Assembly (NCBI RefSeq): GCF_039545035.1
Contig: NZ_BAABRO010000005.1
Span: 124,001-188,000 of the forward strand
Length of the DNA: 64,000 nucleotides
Reading direction: 5' to 3'
Source: Novipirellula caenicola
GTDB lineage: Bacteria; Planctomycetota; Planctomycetia; Pirellulales; Pirellulaceae
Shown in pieces: positions 19,637 to 29,200 of this stretch. A program made the position numbers and the translations under genes. The notes beneath the pieces were generated by a model. The model was given only the letters and a program-made list of their open reading frames with translations, was not told the DNA's origin and searched no databases. How positions within the stretch are numbered: the first letter of the stretch is position 1; every line of letters begins with the position of its first letter.

Positions 19637-20023
19637 ATGAGCGACTCGAAAGTCAGCGGCGTAGTCCATTTAATCGAAGACACCAAGACCTATGGAAACA
19701 AGGGTTTTCGCAAGCGTCTTGTTGTGCTCGAACAAGAAAAGGGAAGCTTTACCAATTACGTTCCGCTCGAATTTATCAAAGATGGCTGCGACGCCGTCGA
19801 TGACATCAAGGTCGGCGACGAAATCGAAGTGACCTACCGGCTGAACGGACGTCGCTGGCAAAAGGACGAGCACAGCGAAGCCAAATACTTCCTGAACGCC
19901 GAAGCACTATCGTTCCGGCTGGTGGGCGATGGCGGCGGAGCCGGTGGCACGATGACCGAAAAGGTCTCGCGTTCAGCAAACGACGCGTTCGACGAAGCCA
20001 ACGAAGACGACGCCCCGTTCTAG
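19637..20023 (+). CDS. DUF3127 protein (OB-fold-like)
   Basis: A 128-residue protein. KVSGVVHLIEDTKTYGNKGFRKRLVVLEQ and YVPLEFIKDGCD match DUF3127, a family in Bacteroidetes and planctomycetes that resembles single-stranded-DNA-binding OB folds. The acidic tail DEANEDDAPF is like the SSB C-terminal peptide that recruits partner proteins, which fits a DNA-associated role but does not prove it. ATG 19637 is the natural start (MSDSKVSG); an in-frame upstream start at 19499 would read through the 3' end of the DUF1501 gene. Confidence 0.8.
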   Translation: MSDSKVSGVVHLIEDTKTYGNKGFRKRLVVLEQEKGSFTNYVPLEFIKDGCDAVDDIKVGDEIEVTYRLNGRRWQKDEHSEAKYFLNAEALSFRLVGDGGGAGGTMTEKVSRSANDAFDEANEDDAPF

Positions 20024-20043
20024 GGCAATGTCGTTGATCCAAT

Positions 20044-20100
20044 GTGGGATAGGCTTCCAGCCTGTCGTGGATGTAATGAAAGGCTAGAAGCCTATCCCAC
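20044..20100. terminator. Long hairpin between convergent genes, probable bidirectional terminator/repeat
   Basis: A 20-base arm GTGGGATAGGCTTCCAGCCT (20044-20063) and its inverted copy (20081-20100) differ at one position and are separated by 17 bases. TTTTTA follows on the plus strand. The hairpin starts 21 bases after the DUF3127 stop and lies just before the end of the convergent DUF255 gene. Its perfection and length suggest a dispersed palindromic repeat that also terminates transcription. Confidence 0.6.
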
Positions 20101-20106
20101 TTTTTA

Positions 20107-22080
20107 TCACTCCAACTCGATGTAGTCCGCTAACACGGCGGCCATCCTTGGTGCCGCGGCTGGATTTTGCTTGACCACTGCCGCCGCTGCGACGGCGAGT
20201 TTGCCGAGATAATCGTGCTCGGCAAACATCTTGGAATGCTTGTTCAAATACAGCAGATTCTCGCCAGCCACGCTGGCTCCGGCCGGCAACGCACCGTCAT
20301 TGGGATTTTTCATCCGCACAATCAACAGCGATTGCTCAGCGGTCGTGAAGAAAAATCCGCCCACCTTTTCGTCCCAGAACAACTCGATCTGCTTCTCGGT
20401 CAGCGACTCGGCAGCATCGATCCACTTTGCGTCTCCGGTCGCTCGATGCAGTGCGATCAGCCCCGAGACAAAGAACGCATAATCGTCGAGATACTCCTCT
20501 AATTTCTTGGCGTCTGCGGCGTAGTCGCGTCGCAGAACTCCATCGTCGGCCGCAAGCTTTGCGAGTATGAAATCCGCTGCCTTTTGGGCTGCATCGACGT
20601 AGTCGGGCCGATCAAGCAGTCGGCCACTGTCGGCAAGCCCCGCGATCATCAACCCGTTCCAGGCCGCCAACACTTTCTCGTCCCGCAGCGGCCGTTCACG
20701 TCGCTCACGAATCGAACGCAACTCGTCTTTCACGCTCTGAAGCGAATCTCGCAGCCCCTCATACGACTGCCCTTTCTGTTTTGCAATTTCGGTCAGCGAA
20801 CGTTTGGGCTCTGGCGCAAAGAACTCGCCTTCAAAATTGGGCTTCTCGCGTAACTGATAGACCGAGGCGAACTCGCCGAAACCACTTAACGATTTTTCGA
20901 GTGCCTCGATTTCCTCTTTGCTCCAGCGATAGAACTTGCCCTCTTCGCCTTCGGAATCCGCATCAAGCGAACTGTAGAATGTCGCGTCATCGGACTTCAG
21001 TTCACGCAGCACGAAATCACAGATGGCGATGGCCACGTCGCGGTATTCTTGACGCTTCGTGATTTTGTAGGCGCGTGCGTACACCGATGCCAATTGGCCG
21101 TTGTCGTACAGCATCTTTTCGAAATGAGGAATCTGCCACTGGCGATCGACGCTGTAGCGATGAAACCCGCCTCCGATATGATCGAACATCGCTCCGCTGA
21201 TCATTCCATCAAGCGTTCGTGTCAACATTTTCAGCGACGCCTCCCGCTCTTCCTCGGATGTCGATTCTCGTTCGATTCGGTCCATCAAAAAATACAGGTT
21301 CGAGGGTTCGGGAAACTTTGGCCGGTTCGGCTGCGTCTCGGAGTAACCAAAACCGCCATAGACGGGATCAAATTGCTCTTTAAGTGCCTCGGCAACTCGG
21401 TCGATCAAGTTCCGGTTCAGTGCCGATGCGGCTGCCTCCGATTCCTCCTCGGCCACTCCGCTGCGGTTTGCTTTGATCATCAAAGTCAATGCGTCCGCTT
21501 GGGCTTGCACTGCATCACGCTGTGTCGTCCAAGCTTCGTCGATTTGTTTCAAGACACTCATGAACCCCGTCGCTTGACCACGATCGCCAGTTCTCGCTGG
21601 GAAATACGTTCCTGCCCAAAACGGTTTACCGTCGGGCGTCAAGAACACCGACATCGGCCAACCACCATTGCCACGACTGACAATCTGAACCGCCAACATA
21701 TAAATCTGATCGACATCCGGACGCTGTTCGCGATCCACTTTGATGCAAACAAAGCGATCGTTTAGTAGTGCCGCGATTTCAGGATCGACGAACGATTCAC
21801 GCTCCATCACATGACACCAGTGGCACGCGGCGTAGCCGACCGACAGAAACACCATCTTGTTTTCACGCTTGGCCTTCTCAAACGCCTCTTCGCCCCACGG
21901 ATACCAATCAACCGGGTTGTGAGCATGTTGCAATAGATAAAGACTCGATTCCCCCGCAAGCCGGTTGGCGGGACGAGCCTCATCGGCCGCTTCCTGCTTT
22001 GACGTTTCTTGCCCGTGACACACGCAAGTCAAGAAGGTCGTCAAAGTGGTAATGATTAACGCGTTATAAAAGGAGGTCAT
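20107..22080 (-). CDS. DUF255 thioredoxin-fold protein (YyaL/SPATA20 family)
   Basis: A 657-residue protein with a signal peptide ([23 protein letters not shown]) and an N-terminal thioredoxin-like DUF255 domain: [37 protein letters not shown] with the C86-x-x-C89 pair, and [14 protein letters not shown]. The remaining ~450 residues are an (alpha/alpha)6 barrel like N-acylglucosamine 2-epimerases ([27 protein letters not shown]). The family is widespread, but the reaction is unsettled. The frame stays open upstream to 22344 through a repeat array, but that extension translates repeat DNA. ATG 22080 begins the signal peptide and is preferred. Confidence 0.9.
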   Translation of the reverse strand: MTSFYNALIITTLTTFLTCVCHGQETSKQEAADEARPANRLAGESSLYLLQHAHNPVDWYPWGEEAFEKAKRENKMVFLSVGYAACHWCHVMERESFVDPEIAALLNDRFVCIKVDREQRPDVDQIYMLAVQIVSRGNGGWPMSVFLTPDGKPFWAGTYFPARTGDRGQATGFMSVLKQIDEAWTTQRDAVQAQADALTLMIKANRSGVAEEESEAAASALNRNLIDRVAEALKEQFDPVYGGFGYSETQPNRPKFPEPSNLYFLMDRIERESTSEEEREASLKMLTRTLDGMISGAMFDHIGGGFHRYSVDRQWQIPHFEKMLYDNGQLASVYARAYKITKRQEYRDVAIAICDFVLRELKSDDATFYSSLDADSEGEEGKFYRWSKEEIEALEKSLSGFGEFASVYQLREKPNFEGEFFAPEPKRSLTEIAKQKGQSYEGLRDSLQSVKDELRSIRERRERPLRDEKVLAAWNGLMIAGLADSGRLLDRPDYVDAAQKAADFILAKLAADDGVLRRDYAADAKKLEEYLDDYAFFVSGLIALHRATGDAKWIDAAESLTEKQIELFWDEKVGGFFFTTAEQSLLIVRMKNPNDGALPAGASVAGENLLYLNKHSKMFAEHDYLGKLAVAAAAVVKQNPAAAPRMAAVLADYIELE

Positions 22081-22174
22081 CGGGCAGGATCCTGAAGAGG
22101 CAATGGCGGATGATCGTTCGCGTCGCCGCAGCAACGGGAGCGCATCACATCCAACCATTCTAACGCACACCCCC

Positions 22175-22686
22175 GTAGTGGATCTTGCTAAAGATCCCAA
22201 CCGCCACCGATGCGAAAAAAACGTCCCGGCAGTTGGATACCCACGGGACGTGTAGCCACGTCCACTACGCCCCCTCGTAGTGGATCTTGCTAAAGATCCC
22301 GTCCGCCACCGACGCGGAGGAAAAACGTTCCGGCTTTTGGACACCCACGGGACGTGTAGCCACGTCCACTACGACCCCTCGTAGTGGATCTTGCTAAAGA
22401 TCCCGACCGCCACCGACGCGATGAAAAAACGTTCCGGCAGTTGGATACCCACGGGACGTGTAGCCACGTCCACGACGACCCGCCGTAGTGGATCTTGCTA
22501 AAGATCCCGTCCGCCATCGACGCGGAGGGCAAACGTTCCGACGGTTAGATACCCAGCGGGACGTGTAGCCACGTCCACTACGCCCCCTCGTAGTGGATCT
22601 TGCTAAAGATCCCAACCGCCACCGACACGGAGGAAAAACGTCCCGGCAGTTGGATACCCAGCAGAACGTGTAGCCACGTCCACTAC
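22175..22686. repeat. Array 1 of REP-like paired inverted repeats (five units, ~102-105 bp)
   Basis: Units start at 22175, 22277, 22381, 22485 and 22590. Each begins with GTAGTGG plus the hairpin GGATCTTGCTAAAGATCC and ends with the hairpin GGACGTGTAGCCACGTCC plus CCACTAC (CCACGAC in one). The outer GTAGTGG and CCACTAC are inverted copies, so each unit is a pair of inverted palindromic ends around a ~55-base centre that contains CCGCCACCGACGCGG and GTTCCGGCAGTTGGATACCC. This is the architecture of BIME-type REP arrays. It lies upstream of the DUF255 gene and contains no coding capacity beyond spurious frames. The remainder of the gap (22081-22819) holds a transposase tail remnant. Confidence 0.9.
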
Positions 22687-22710
22687 GCTCCGCCGTCAGG
22701 AAAGAGAATG

Positions 22711-22785
22711 GAGGTCTTTTTTGCGCGACGAGCGTTTTCGGGGTCTTCCTCGTGGGCGGATCTCAAATCGAGAGACTAACGCACA
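22711..22785 (-). pseudogene. Remnant of a transposase C-terminus
   Basis: On the minus strand one frame reads IRPRGRPRKRSSRKKD. The GRPRKR tail is typical of IS200/REP-type Transposase_17 proteins and matches the 3' end of the decayed transposase at 25069-25475, with which the DNA also aligns (shared core CGTTTTCGGGGTCTTCCTCG). No further part of the gene is present, so it is a relic next to REP array 1. Confidence 0.45.
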
Positions 22786-22819
22786 ATAAGTCCCCATAAT
22801 TACGATGAAAGCCCCAAAG

Positions 22820-23785
22820 TCACGTGGTACGCCCAAGATCTACATCTGAGCTTGCGACCAATGGTCGAAGCTCCTCCGTCGTGCACTGCACAACCTCCGG
22901 CAGTAGCGCTGTTCGCGAACGCCGCTGCAGTACGAAGGTGACACGCAGCATGAGTCGCGGCTGTTCACCATACGAATGCTTGTGGTAGCACACAGTGTCC
23001 TCGAAAAATGTTGTGCCACATTTTCCCAAGACGGTATGAATTCGGCTGCCAAACCGTAGTTCCGCTTTGCGGTCGTCAAGACAGCGTCGCATCATCCGCA
23101 GCCAAGACTTTGATTTGTGTGTTCCAAGGATGACCACATGGGGTCCACTATGGGCGTCAACATCGGTTAAATAGCAAAACAACTGAAGCGATTTGAAGTC
23201 ACCGACGTCGTAGTGAAAACGACTCTTTTCCACTCGTTTTGATTCCTGGCTCTGTTCATCAGTCGGTGAAAAGGTCCAGTACAACAAGGTTTGATAAAGG
23301 CGTGGTTCGGCACCAAGATACTGTCGCGCCACCGCTAGCACGAATGGATCGAGAATGAGTTCACGCAGCACAGCACAATACACGTGCGGATTGTCGTAGT
23401 GGGAAACCGTTGTGTCGGAGCAAATTGATAGCAGCTCGTCCACACGGTCCTGCGACAATCGAGGCCCAGCAGCAAAGCCCTTCGCATTGAGTGCGACGAC
23501 GTGACTGGCGACATTGAACTCGGGGAACATCGAATTGCATCCCTGCGGCAGTCTGGGATTGCAATCACGCCATTGGAAGTAGCGAATCGCCGATGCACGC
23601 CACGGCCCCAACCAAAATACGGCACTCATCGCACGAAGTACGAAACGAAACTGACGCTTCTCAAAAGTGCGTTTGTATTTCATCGGCAGCGACATCAATA
23701 CCCGCATCAGTCCACTCCATCGTGCAAAGGGAAAAATGACTTGCGTGGGAACCTTAGAGTGGACGCCGGAATGGATTGAGACCAT
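22820..23785 (-). CDS. Phytanoyl-CoA dioxygenase-like Fe(II)/2-oxoglutarate oxygenase
   Basis: A 321-residue protein. The metal site HxD is seen as H191-Y-D193 in SRFHYDVGDFKSLQLFCYL, followed by DVDAHSGPHVVILGTHK and a distal His in VCYHKHSYGEQPRLMLRVTFV with the Arg expected to bind 2-oxoglutarate. This order is that of PhyH-type hydroxylases. The first ~100 residues are basic and do not match the core. The start overlaps the end of the upstream nucleotidyltransferase gene by 32 bases, so the two are probably co-transcribed. The substrate is unknown; hydroxylation of a peptide or small molecule made with the nucleotidyltransferase is possible. Confidence 0.75.
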   Translation of the reverse strand: MVSIHSGVHSKVPTQVIFPFARWSGLMRVLMSLPMKYKRTFEKRQFRFVLRAMSAVFWLGPWRASAIRYFQWRDCNPRLPQGCNSMFPEFNVASHVVALNAKGFAAGPRLSQDRVDELLSICSDTTVSHYDNPHVYCAVLRELILDPFVLAVARQYLGAEPRLYQTLLYWTFSPTDEQSQESKRVEKSRFHYDVGDFKSLQLFCYLTDVDAHSGPHVVILGTHKSKSWLRMMRRCLDDRKAELRFGSRIHTVLGKCGTTFFEDTVCYHKHSYGEQPRLMLRVTFVLQRRSRTALLPEVVQCTTEELRPLVASSDVDLGRTT

Positions 23786-25007
23786 ATTTTCCCAAAAAAT
23801 ACTTCACCAACAATCGAAACGGTCTCAAAACCGAGTGTAAGAAACGCAATTTCTCAGGCAACGGAAGAATTCGTTGTTCGTTCTCACTCGGACCAAACAC
23901 CCACACAATACCACGGTAGCAATACGTAAATGCTTTGTCTTGCAATCGCTCTCTTGTCCGGCAATGAAATCGAGCGCGTTGCAGAAAACTGTTTCGCGAA
24001 TAGGAAGGCCTGCCCCCACGATCGCTGAGCTGCTTCTCTATTTCTTTAACTAAAATCCCGGCGGAGCGATCCGAACTCATCGTAAGTATAACAGAGTCGG
24101 GTACTGGCGCATCGAGTAACTCGTATGCAAGCAGCACTCCCAGAGAGAGCATTCGCATGCACCCCATCTTTTTGGCCCTATCCATCAAGCCTGTCCAATC
24201 CAAGTCATCTGTCGAAGAAACCAATTCCGCGATATCGCACACTTGCTCTAACCGAACCTTGTTTTCAGTGGCATCCTTGACCAATTGCCCGCATACAACG
24301 AGAAGATTATCAGGTGCGGAAAGCCCAAGAGTCTCGGAACCAAACAGTTGGATTGGCTCAAGGCGACGCAATGAAGTCGCAAAATCAAACGGAAATGGAA
24401 ACATGGCAGGTAGAAGACGGCGGTGCAGGTCGATGCCAACTCCGACTTCGTGTTTCGCGAAATGACATTCCCAACCCAAATCAAACAAAAGCTTGAATCC
24501 GTGATCGCTTAGCAGTTCCTTGGCATTTCTGTAGCGTTCCTCTGCCACGAGAATATCCAAGTCACCAAACTGTCGTAACGCGACGCTTTGATAGGCGCTC
24601 GCCGCCAACATCGGACCCTTGAACGGAATAATCGCAAGATCATTGTCTTGAAATAGTTTAATAAGCCGAAGCAACTCGCCTGCCAAAAAAAGATTTCCGG
24701 CAGCGATCTCCCTGCACTTTGCGGCCATATGCAACATCGAACATGAATTCACTAACTCTGAATCAATCTGCATTAGACCACGATGAACGAGTGGCATGAC
24801 ACCATGAGACTCGGCAATCGCGACGAGCCGCCCCCAATCTAGTTCAGAATGAAGGAGTGTTACAATTCGCCGGGCTGTTGCCGCAGAGATTACTCTACGG
24901 GAACAACAAATCATAAGCTCAAACTCAGGTTCACGATGCTGTTCCACCATCCTGGACATCAGCCCTCCATTTTTTAGCGGCAAATCTATCAACGAGTTCA
25001 TTCTCAT
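23754..25007 (-). CDS. Nucleotidyltransferase of the PF14907 type
   Basis: A 417-residue protein with the pol-beta-like nucleotidyltransferase pattern IIPFKGPMLAASAYQSVALRQFGDLDILV (catalytic D149, D151) and GVGIDLHRRLLP downstream, as in the uncharacterised nucleotidyltransferase family PF14907. The N-terminal part (LDWGRLVAIAESHGVMPLVHRGL) and the C-terminal PLPEKLRFLHSVLRPFRLL are also typical. Members occur in RiPP clusters, including paeninodin-type lasso peptide clusters that also carry an HprK-like kinase. A decayed relative lies beside the RiPP-like operon at 33.6 kb. It is followed by the PhyH-like gene and may act on the same product. Confidence 0.8.
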   Translation of the reverse strand: MRMNSLIDLPLKNGGLMSRMVEQHREPEFELMICCSRRVISAATARRIVTLLHSELDWGRLVAIAESHGVMPLVHRGLMQIDSELVNSCSMLHMAAKCREIAAGNLFLAGELLRLIKLFQDNDLAIIPFKGPMLAASAYQSVALRQFGDLDILVAEERYRNAKELLSDHGFKLLFDLGWECHFAKHEVGVGIDLHRRLLPAMFPFPFDFATSLRRLEPIQLFGSETLGLSAPDNLLVVCGQLVKDATENKVRLEQVCDIAELVSSTDDLDWTGLMDRAKKMGCMRMLSLGVLLAYELLDAPVPDSVILTMSSDRSAGILVKEIEKQLSDRGGRPSYSRNSFLQRARFHCRTRERLQDKAFTYCYRGIVWVFGPSENEQRILPLPEKLRFLHSVLRPFRLLVKYFLGKYGLNPFRRPL

Positions 25008-25068
25008 TGATCGACCTGACGCGCACTAGCATGTCGAATGATTTCTGCGGCGGGTGAAAGGGAACGTT

Positions 25069-25475
25069 TTATTGCCACGGACGTTTTCGGGGTCTTCCTC
25101 GGGGACGGATGGGAGACCAGAGACCAAAACGTGAGCGTCATTCTGAATCGGAAAAATTTTAATGCGAGACTGGTATAGATGCCCATCGCCAGAAGTGTGG
25201 TAGGGAGCGTGATATCGCTGAGTTTGGGTGGCGGTTACCCAGCGAAGCATCCGCCCCATCCGCCTGTCTTGGTTGGCCGCAGGACAAGGTGCCAGCGATT
25301 GAGCATGAGGCAGAACGAGAAAAGAATCGACCAGGTACCGCTCCAGGCCTTCGGCAAGCACGCATAGAAACGCCTCATAGTCTTCGTCTTTACGAAAAAC
25401 CGTCTGTCGACTGTTGCCACGATTGAGAGCAATGTAAATGCTCCCAGCTTCGTCAGCTCGATTGCGTCGCGGCAT
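25069..25475 (-). pseudogene. Decayed IS200/REP-type transposase (Transposase_17)
   Basis: The minus strand reads MPRRNRADEAGSIYIALNRG, the normal start of the family, then loses frame. The expected catalytic block continues in another frame as FCLMLNRWHLVLRP, where the HUH motif (usually PNHWH) is altered to LNRWH. The first frame resumes with GRMLRWVTATQTQRYHA and GDGHLYQSRIKIFPIQND, and a third frame gives the RPRGRPRKRPWQ tail with a stop at 25069-25071. At least two frameshifts and a destroyed active site mean it is inactive. It lies directly downstream of the RHS gene, where an immunity gene would be expected. Confidence 0.7.
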
Positions 25476-25580
25476 TTCTGTGACTCTAAAGTAGACCACT
25501 GTCCAAAACGAAAAGCACACCACTCAAACCGCCAAAAAGACCCTTTTTTTTAAGCGGCCCCCTTCTTCTGGTTGTTTTCT

Positions 25581-26243
25581 CTAGGGGGCAGCGTATTGTC
25601 CACCATTGTTCGCAAACCAAGATAACGCTGAAAAGTCCTTAGTAACATCTGATTGCATGGAAACGTATCCGCAGCTCACACACGCATCGAATTGCCCGAA
25701 ATTCCCGATCCGCTGAAGTAACGTACTTGCCCCAAATAACTCACCCAGCGAAACGGTATTCATTGTCCACCATTTTTCACGCTGTACCCATTTAGTAAAT
25801 TCATTCTCCGACATGCTCAACGTTCCTTCATCAAGCATTGCATGCACTTGCCACCCGAGAGCGTAAGACGATCTTTGGATTGTTGATTCCAATCCGCCAT
25901 GCGCACTCCACTCGTGGAATTGAGCTCCTGCGACAATATCCCAGAATGAAATACCTGATGTAACAAGTCTCGACACAAACCCGTAGAGAATGTTGTTTGG
26001 TTGGTAAGAGTTGATACATTTCCCGGCAAGCATCACCGTGCCTTTGCACCTGTCTGTGCCGCACCCTTTCTCAGGATGTGGTTTAACCTGAAAGTCGATA
26101 TTAATTCCGTTCTTTGCGAGGAATGAAAGCCCATCGACCATCCCCCGATCACCTGATGTCAGTTGCTTTTTCGCTCGCGACGCAGTGCGTTTCAAAGCAT
26201 TCAAAAATACGGCAGTGATATCCGGACCACACTTACATTCTTT
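25581..26243 (-). other. C-terminal tip domain of the RHS protein (putative toxin)
   Basis: This part encodes the 220 residues after the DPFGL border. It starts KECKCGPD, contains CGTDRCKGTVMLAGKCINSY (a possible disulfide- or zinc-linked segment), GAQFHEWSAHGG and a Trp-rich stretch WVQREKWWTMN, and ends QYAAP. No known nuclease, deaminase or ADP-ribosyltransferase motif is visible. The DNA is more A+T-rich than the repeat core, as often seen for exchangeable tips. Toxin activity is inferred from the architecture only. Confidence 0.5.
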
Positions 26244-29200
26244 TAGACCAAATGGATCCACATACAGGACTGGGTTATTGGCTAGGTATGAATACTCGTT
26301 TACTCCCGCATAAACTCCAATTGGATCGCGTGATACGAACCTTCCCTGACTGACATGCAGATATCTGTTGCGGTAGTTGTAGAGTCCTGTTTCTGCGTCT
26401 GAACGACGCCCCTCAACCAAATATGGATTGCCAACTTTACTGGCGTCCCCAACCACAATCACATCATCCCCACCAAAATCAACCACGCCGTTGGCCCCGG
26501 GTTCAAAGACGGTTTGTCGTCCGTAGGCATCGTATTGATACCCTTCGAGGATATCGGCTGACGCATCGGTCAAGGCATGTACCGAATACAGCGTGTTCTG
26601 GTGATAGAAAAGTCGCTGGTCCCCGGGGCCGGTGGCCGTGTCATCGCCTCCGAGGTTGCGATCCAATACGAGTGGCTCGTCGATGTAGTTGCCGTAAACG
26701 TACTGCTGTGTCAGTGCGTTGGCGGCGTCACGTTCCTCGAGCACTTGCCAGCCGTCGTAGTAGAAATCGGTCGTGCCATCTAAAGCCCCGGAGTTGCTGA
26801 CGTCTTTGCGAATGCGGCGGTTCGCAGCATCGTACGCATAGGTGGCGACCAGATTACCGTCGGCATCGGTGACTCGTCGCAATCGATTGCGGTAATCCCA
26901 CTCGTATCGCAAATCGCTTGTGCCATCGACCGTTTGATTCCCGTTGTCGTCGTAATCGAACGTCGTTCCGTTTTCGGTGAGCAATTCGTTGAACGAACTG
27001 TGCGTTCGGTCCAGTCCATCGACCTCGTCCCAATTGCCGACGCCGTCGAGATCCCACTCGCTGTGCAGCGGATCAATCGCTCCGGCATCCGGCCGGTCGA
27101 AGTTGATCAAACGATACGTCGAATCGTAGGCATACGTTTCGCTGTTGACTGGATCGTGCAGTTTCTGCTCATTCAACTTGTTGTTCATTCGATCGTAATC
27201 GTGCGTGAAGCCAACGATTAGCGAGTTGTCGCCGCGGAGATGGCGCAGTTGGGTCGGGCGGCGGAGTCCGTCGTAACCATCGACCGAGTTGCCGGCGTCG
27301 TTCAAGTACGTCATCCGCGTGTCGTTCTGTGGATAAGCTCGCACCAATACACGGAAAGCACCGATGTAGTCGTAGTCGACAATGCCCGTTGTCGCACCGA
27401 CATCCGCGATCGTCTGCACACGATCCAAACCGTCATAGGTGTAACCGAGTTGCCGGTCGTTGGGATACGTCAGAGAAGAACGCAGATTCTCGGCTCGCCA
27501 AGCCGACGTGATTGCTTCGGCACCGAGCGGGCCGATCTGCTGCGTTTCTTCGATCACTCGGCTGAGTGAATCGTAAGCATAGGTAATAATCGAGTCGTCA
27601 TCGGCTGATTCCGGTTCGTTGTTGTCGGTCGCGTTGACCAGACGCGAAAGACCATCATATTGGTAGTTCTCAGCATTGGTACCAATCACGATCGGCGGAT
27701 TGCGTCGGTCGGTTGGATTCGAGCGATCACCTCGCGGGAAGGGATTGAAAATCGGATCGAATCGATGAATGTCGCGTTGCCCGGATCGGAAAACACGGAC
27801 CGCGATCGAGCGGTTGATCGCGTCGTAGTCGGTAAAGACTTCGCTGTCGTTTTCGTCTTCCAGGATCAGTACGTTGTCGTCCGGGTCATAGCCCCAAACG
27901 ATCGTGGTCGGCGGACGGTCGTCCACGCGATCGGCCAGCGATTGGAACAACGGGGCAATCACATCAATTCGTGACTCGGCCGCGGACAACTGTCTTTGTA
28001 CCAGCGTTCGCGAAATCGATCGGGGGCTGTTGATCGTCGCCGCACTGGGCGTGACAACCGTTCGCGACCCGAGAATGTTTGCGTAGGTGTACAGCGAGTC
28101 GACGGTTAGCCCCTTTGTTTCACTGACGCGGCGATTCAGATTGTCATAGAGATAGACCGTAACGTTCCCCTGGTCGTCGATCAGCGATGACAACAGCGAG
28201 TTGTCGTCATACGTATAGCCGGTGCGGATGATCCCGTCGCCGCCACCCTGCCCATCGATCGGGTCGTCATCCGGTGGCGGCGTGAACGATCCGGGGACCG
28301 CTGGATCATCTTTGACGCCAAAGATCGATGCGCCGACGTGCTCGCCATCACCCGAGAAGGTTTCGCCCGTCGACGCAAGCAGGTCCGTTAAAACAACTTC
28401 TTGAAGTGTTTGACGATTGATCCCGTCGTAGAGGTACCGTGTGACGTTTCCAAAGTCGTTGATCGCGTTGACCGTCAGCGGGCCTGGCGCGAACGCACGT
28501 CGCACGATCGATTCGCCAGTCAGCGGTCCTTGAGCATCCGCCATCGCGACGAGGTTATCGCGGCTATCATAGCGGTAGAACATCGTCTGGCCGATGTTGT
28601 CCGTCGTTTGCTGGACACGGTTCAAGCTGTCGTAGAAGTAGGTGGTGATAAAGATATCGTCCGACACCCCCGGCACCTGCGAGACGTCGATCTCACGCGT
28701 TTCGATCACGTTGTGATTGTCGTCATAGGCGGTATTGCCCAAGTTGCCTTCGGGGTCGCGAGTGCGGATAACGCGGTCGACACCGTCATAGAAGTATTCA
28801 TAGGTGTCCTCGTCGTCTTCGACTAGAAATTTGGTGCGACTGTTGCGATCGTATTCATTACGGGTGCTGACGCGGCCGATGATGGAAACTCCAATCAAAC
28901 CTGGAATGGCACCGTTGTCGCCTGGCGTCAGTTTACCACCGCCGATGTCGGTCGCACCGTCCTGCACATCCGGCACCCTCACCATTGGAATTGTGTTCAC
29001 AAACAGCACGCGATCAGTTTGAAAGTTGCGGTTCAGCTCGTCATGCAAACTCTCGGTCGTTTCCAACAGGTTATCGTTGACCAAGTTGCCGACTTGGATC
29101 ACGCCCAATGTTGAAACAGGAAACGCCAAGTCATCAGGACCATCCGAGGTTGGGCTCGGTCCACCGACCGGTCCAAAACGCGTTGTCCGCACGACGTTGC

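Noticed and set aside
22081-22344. N-terminal extension of the DUF255 protein
   Set aside because: The added residues are translation of REP array 1 and lack a signal peptide; ATG 22080 gives a proper signal sequence.
22175-22686. CRISPR array
   Set aside because: Units are ~102-105 bases and nearly identical throughout; there are no short repeats separated by unique spacers and no cas genes. Paired hairpins identify them as REP/BIME-like.
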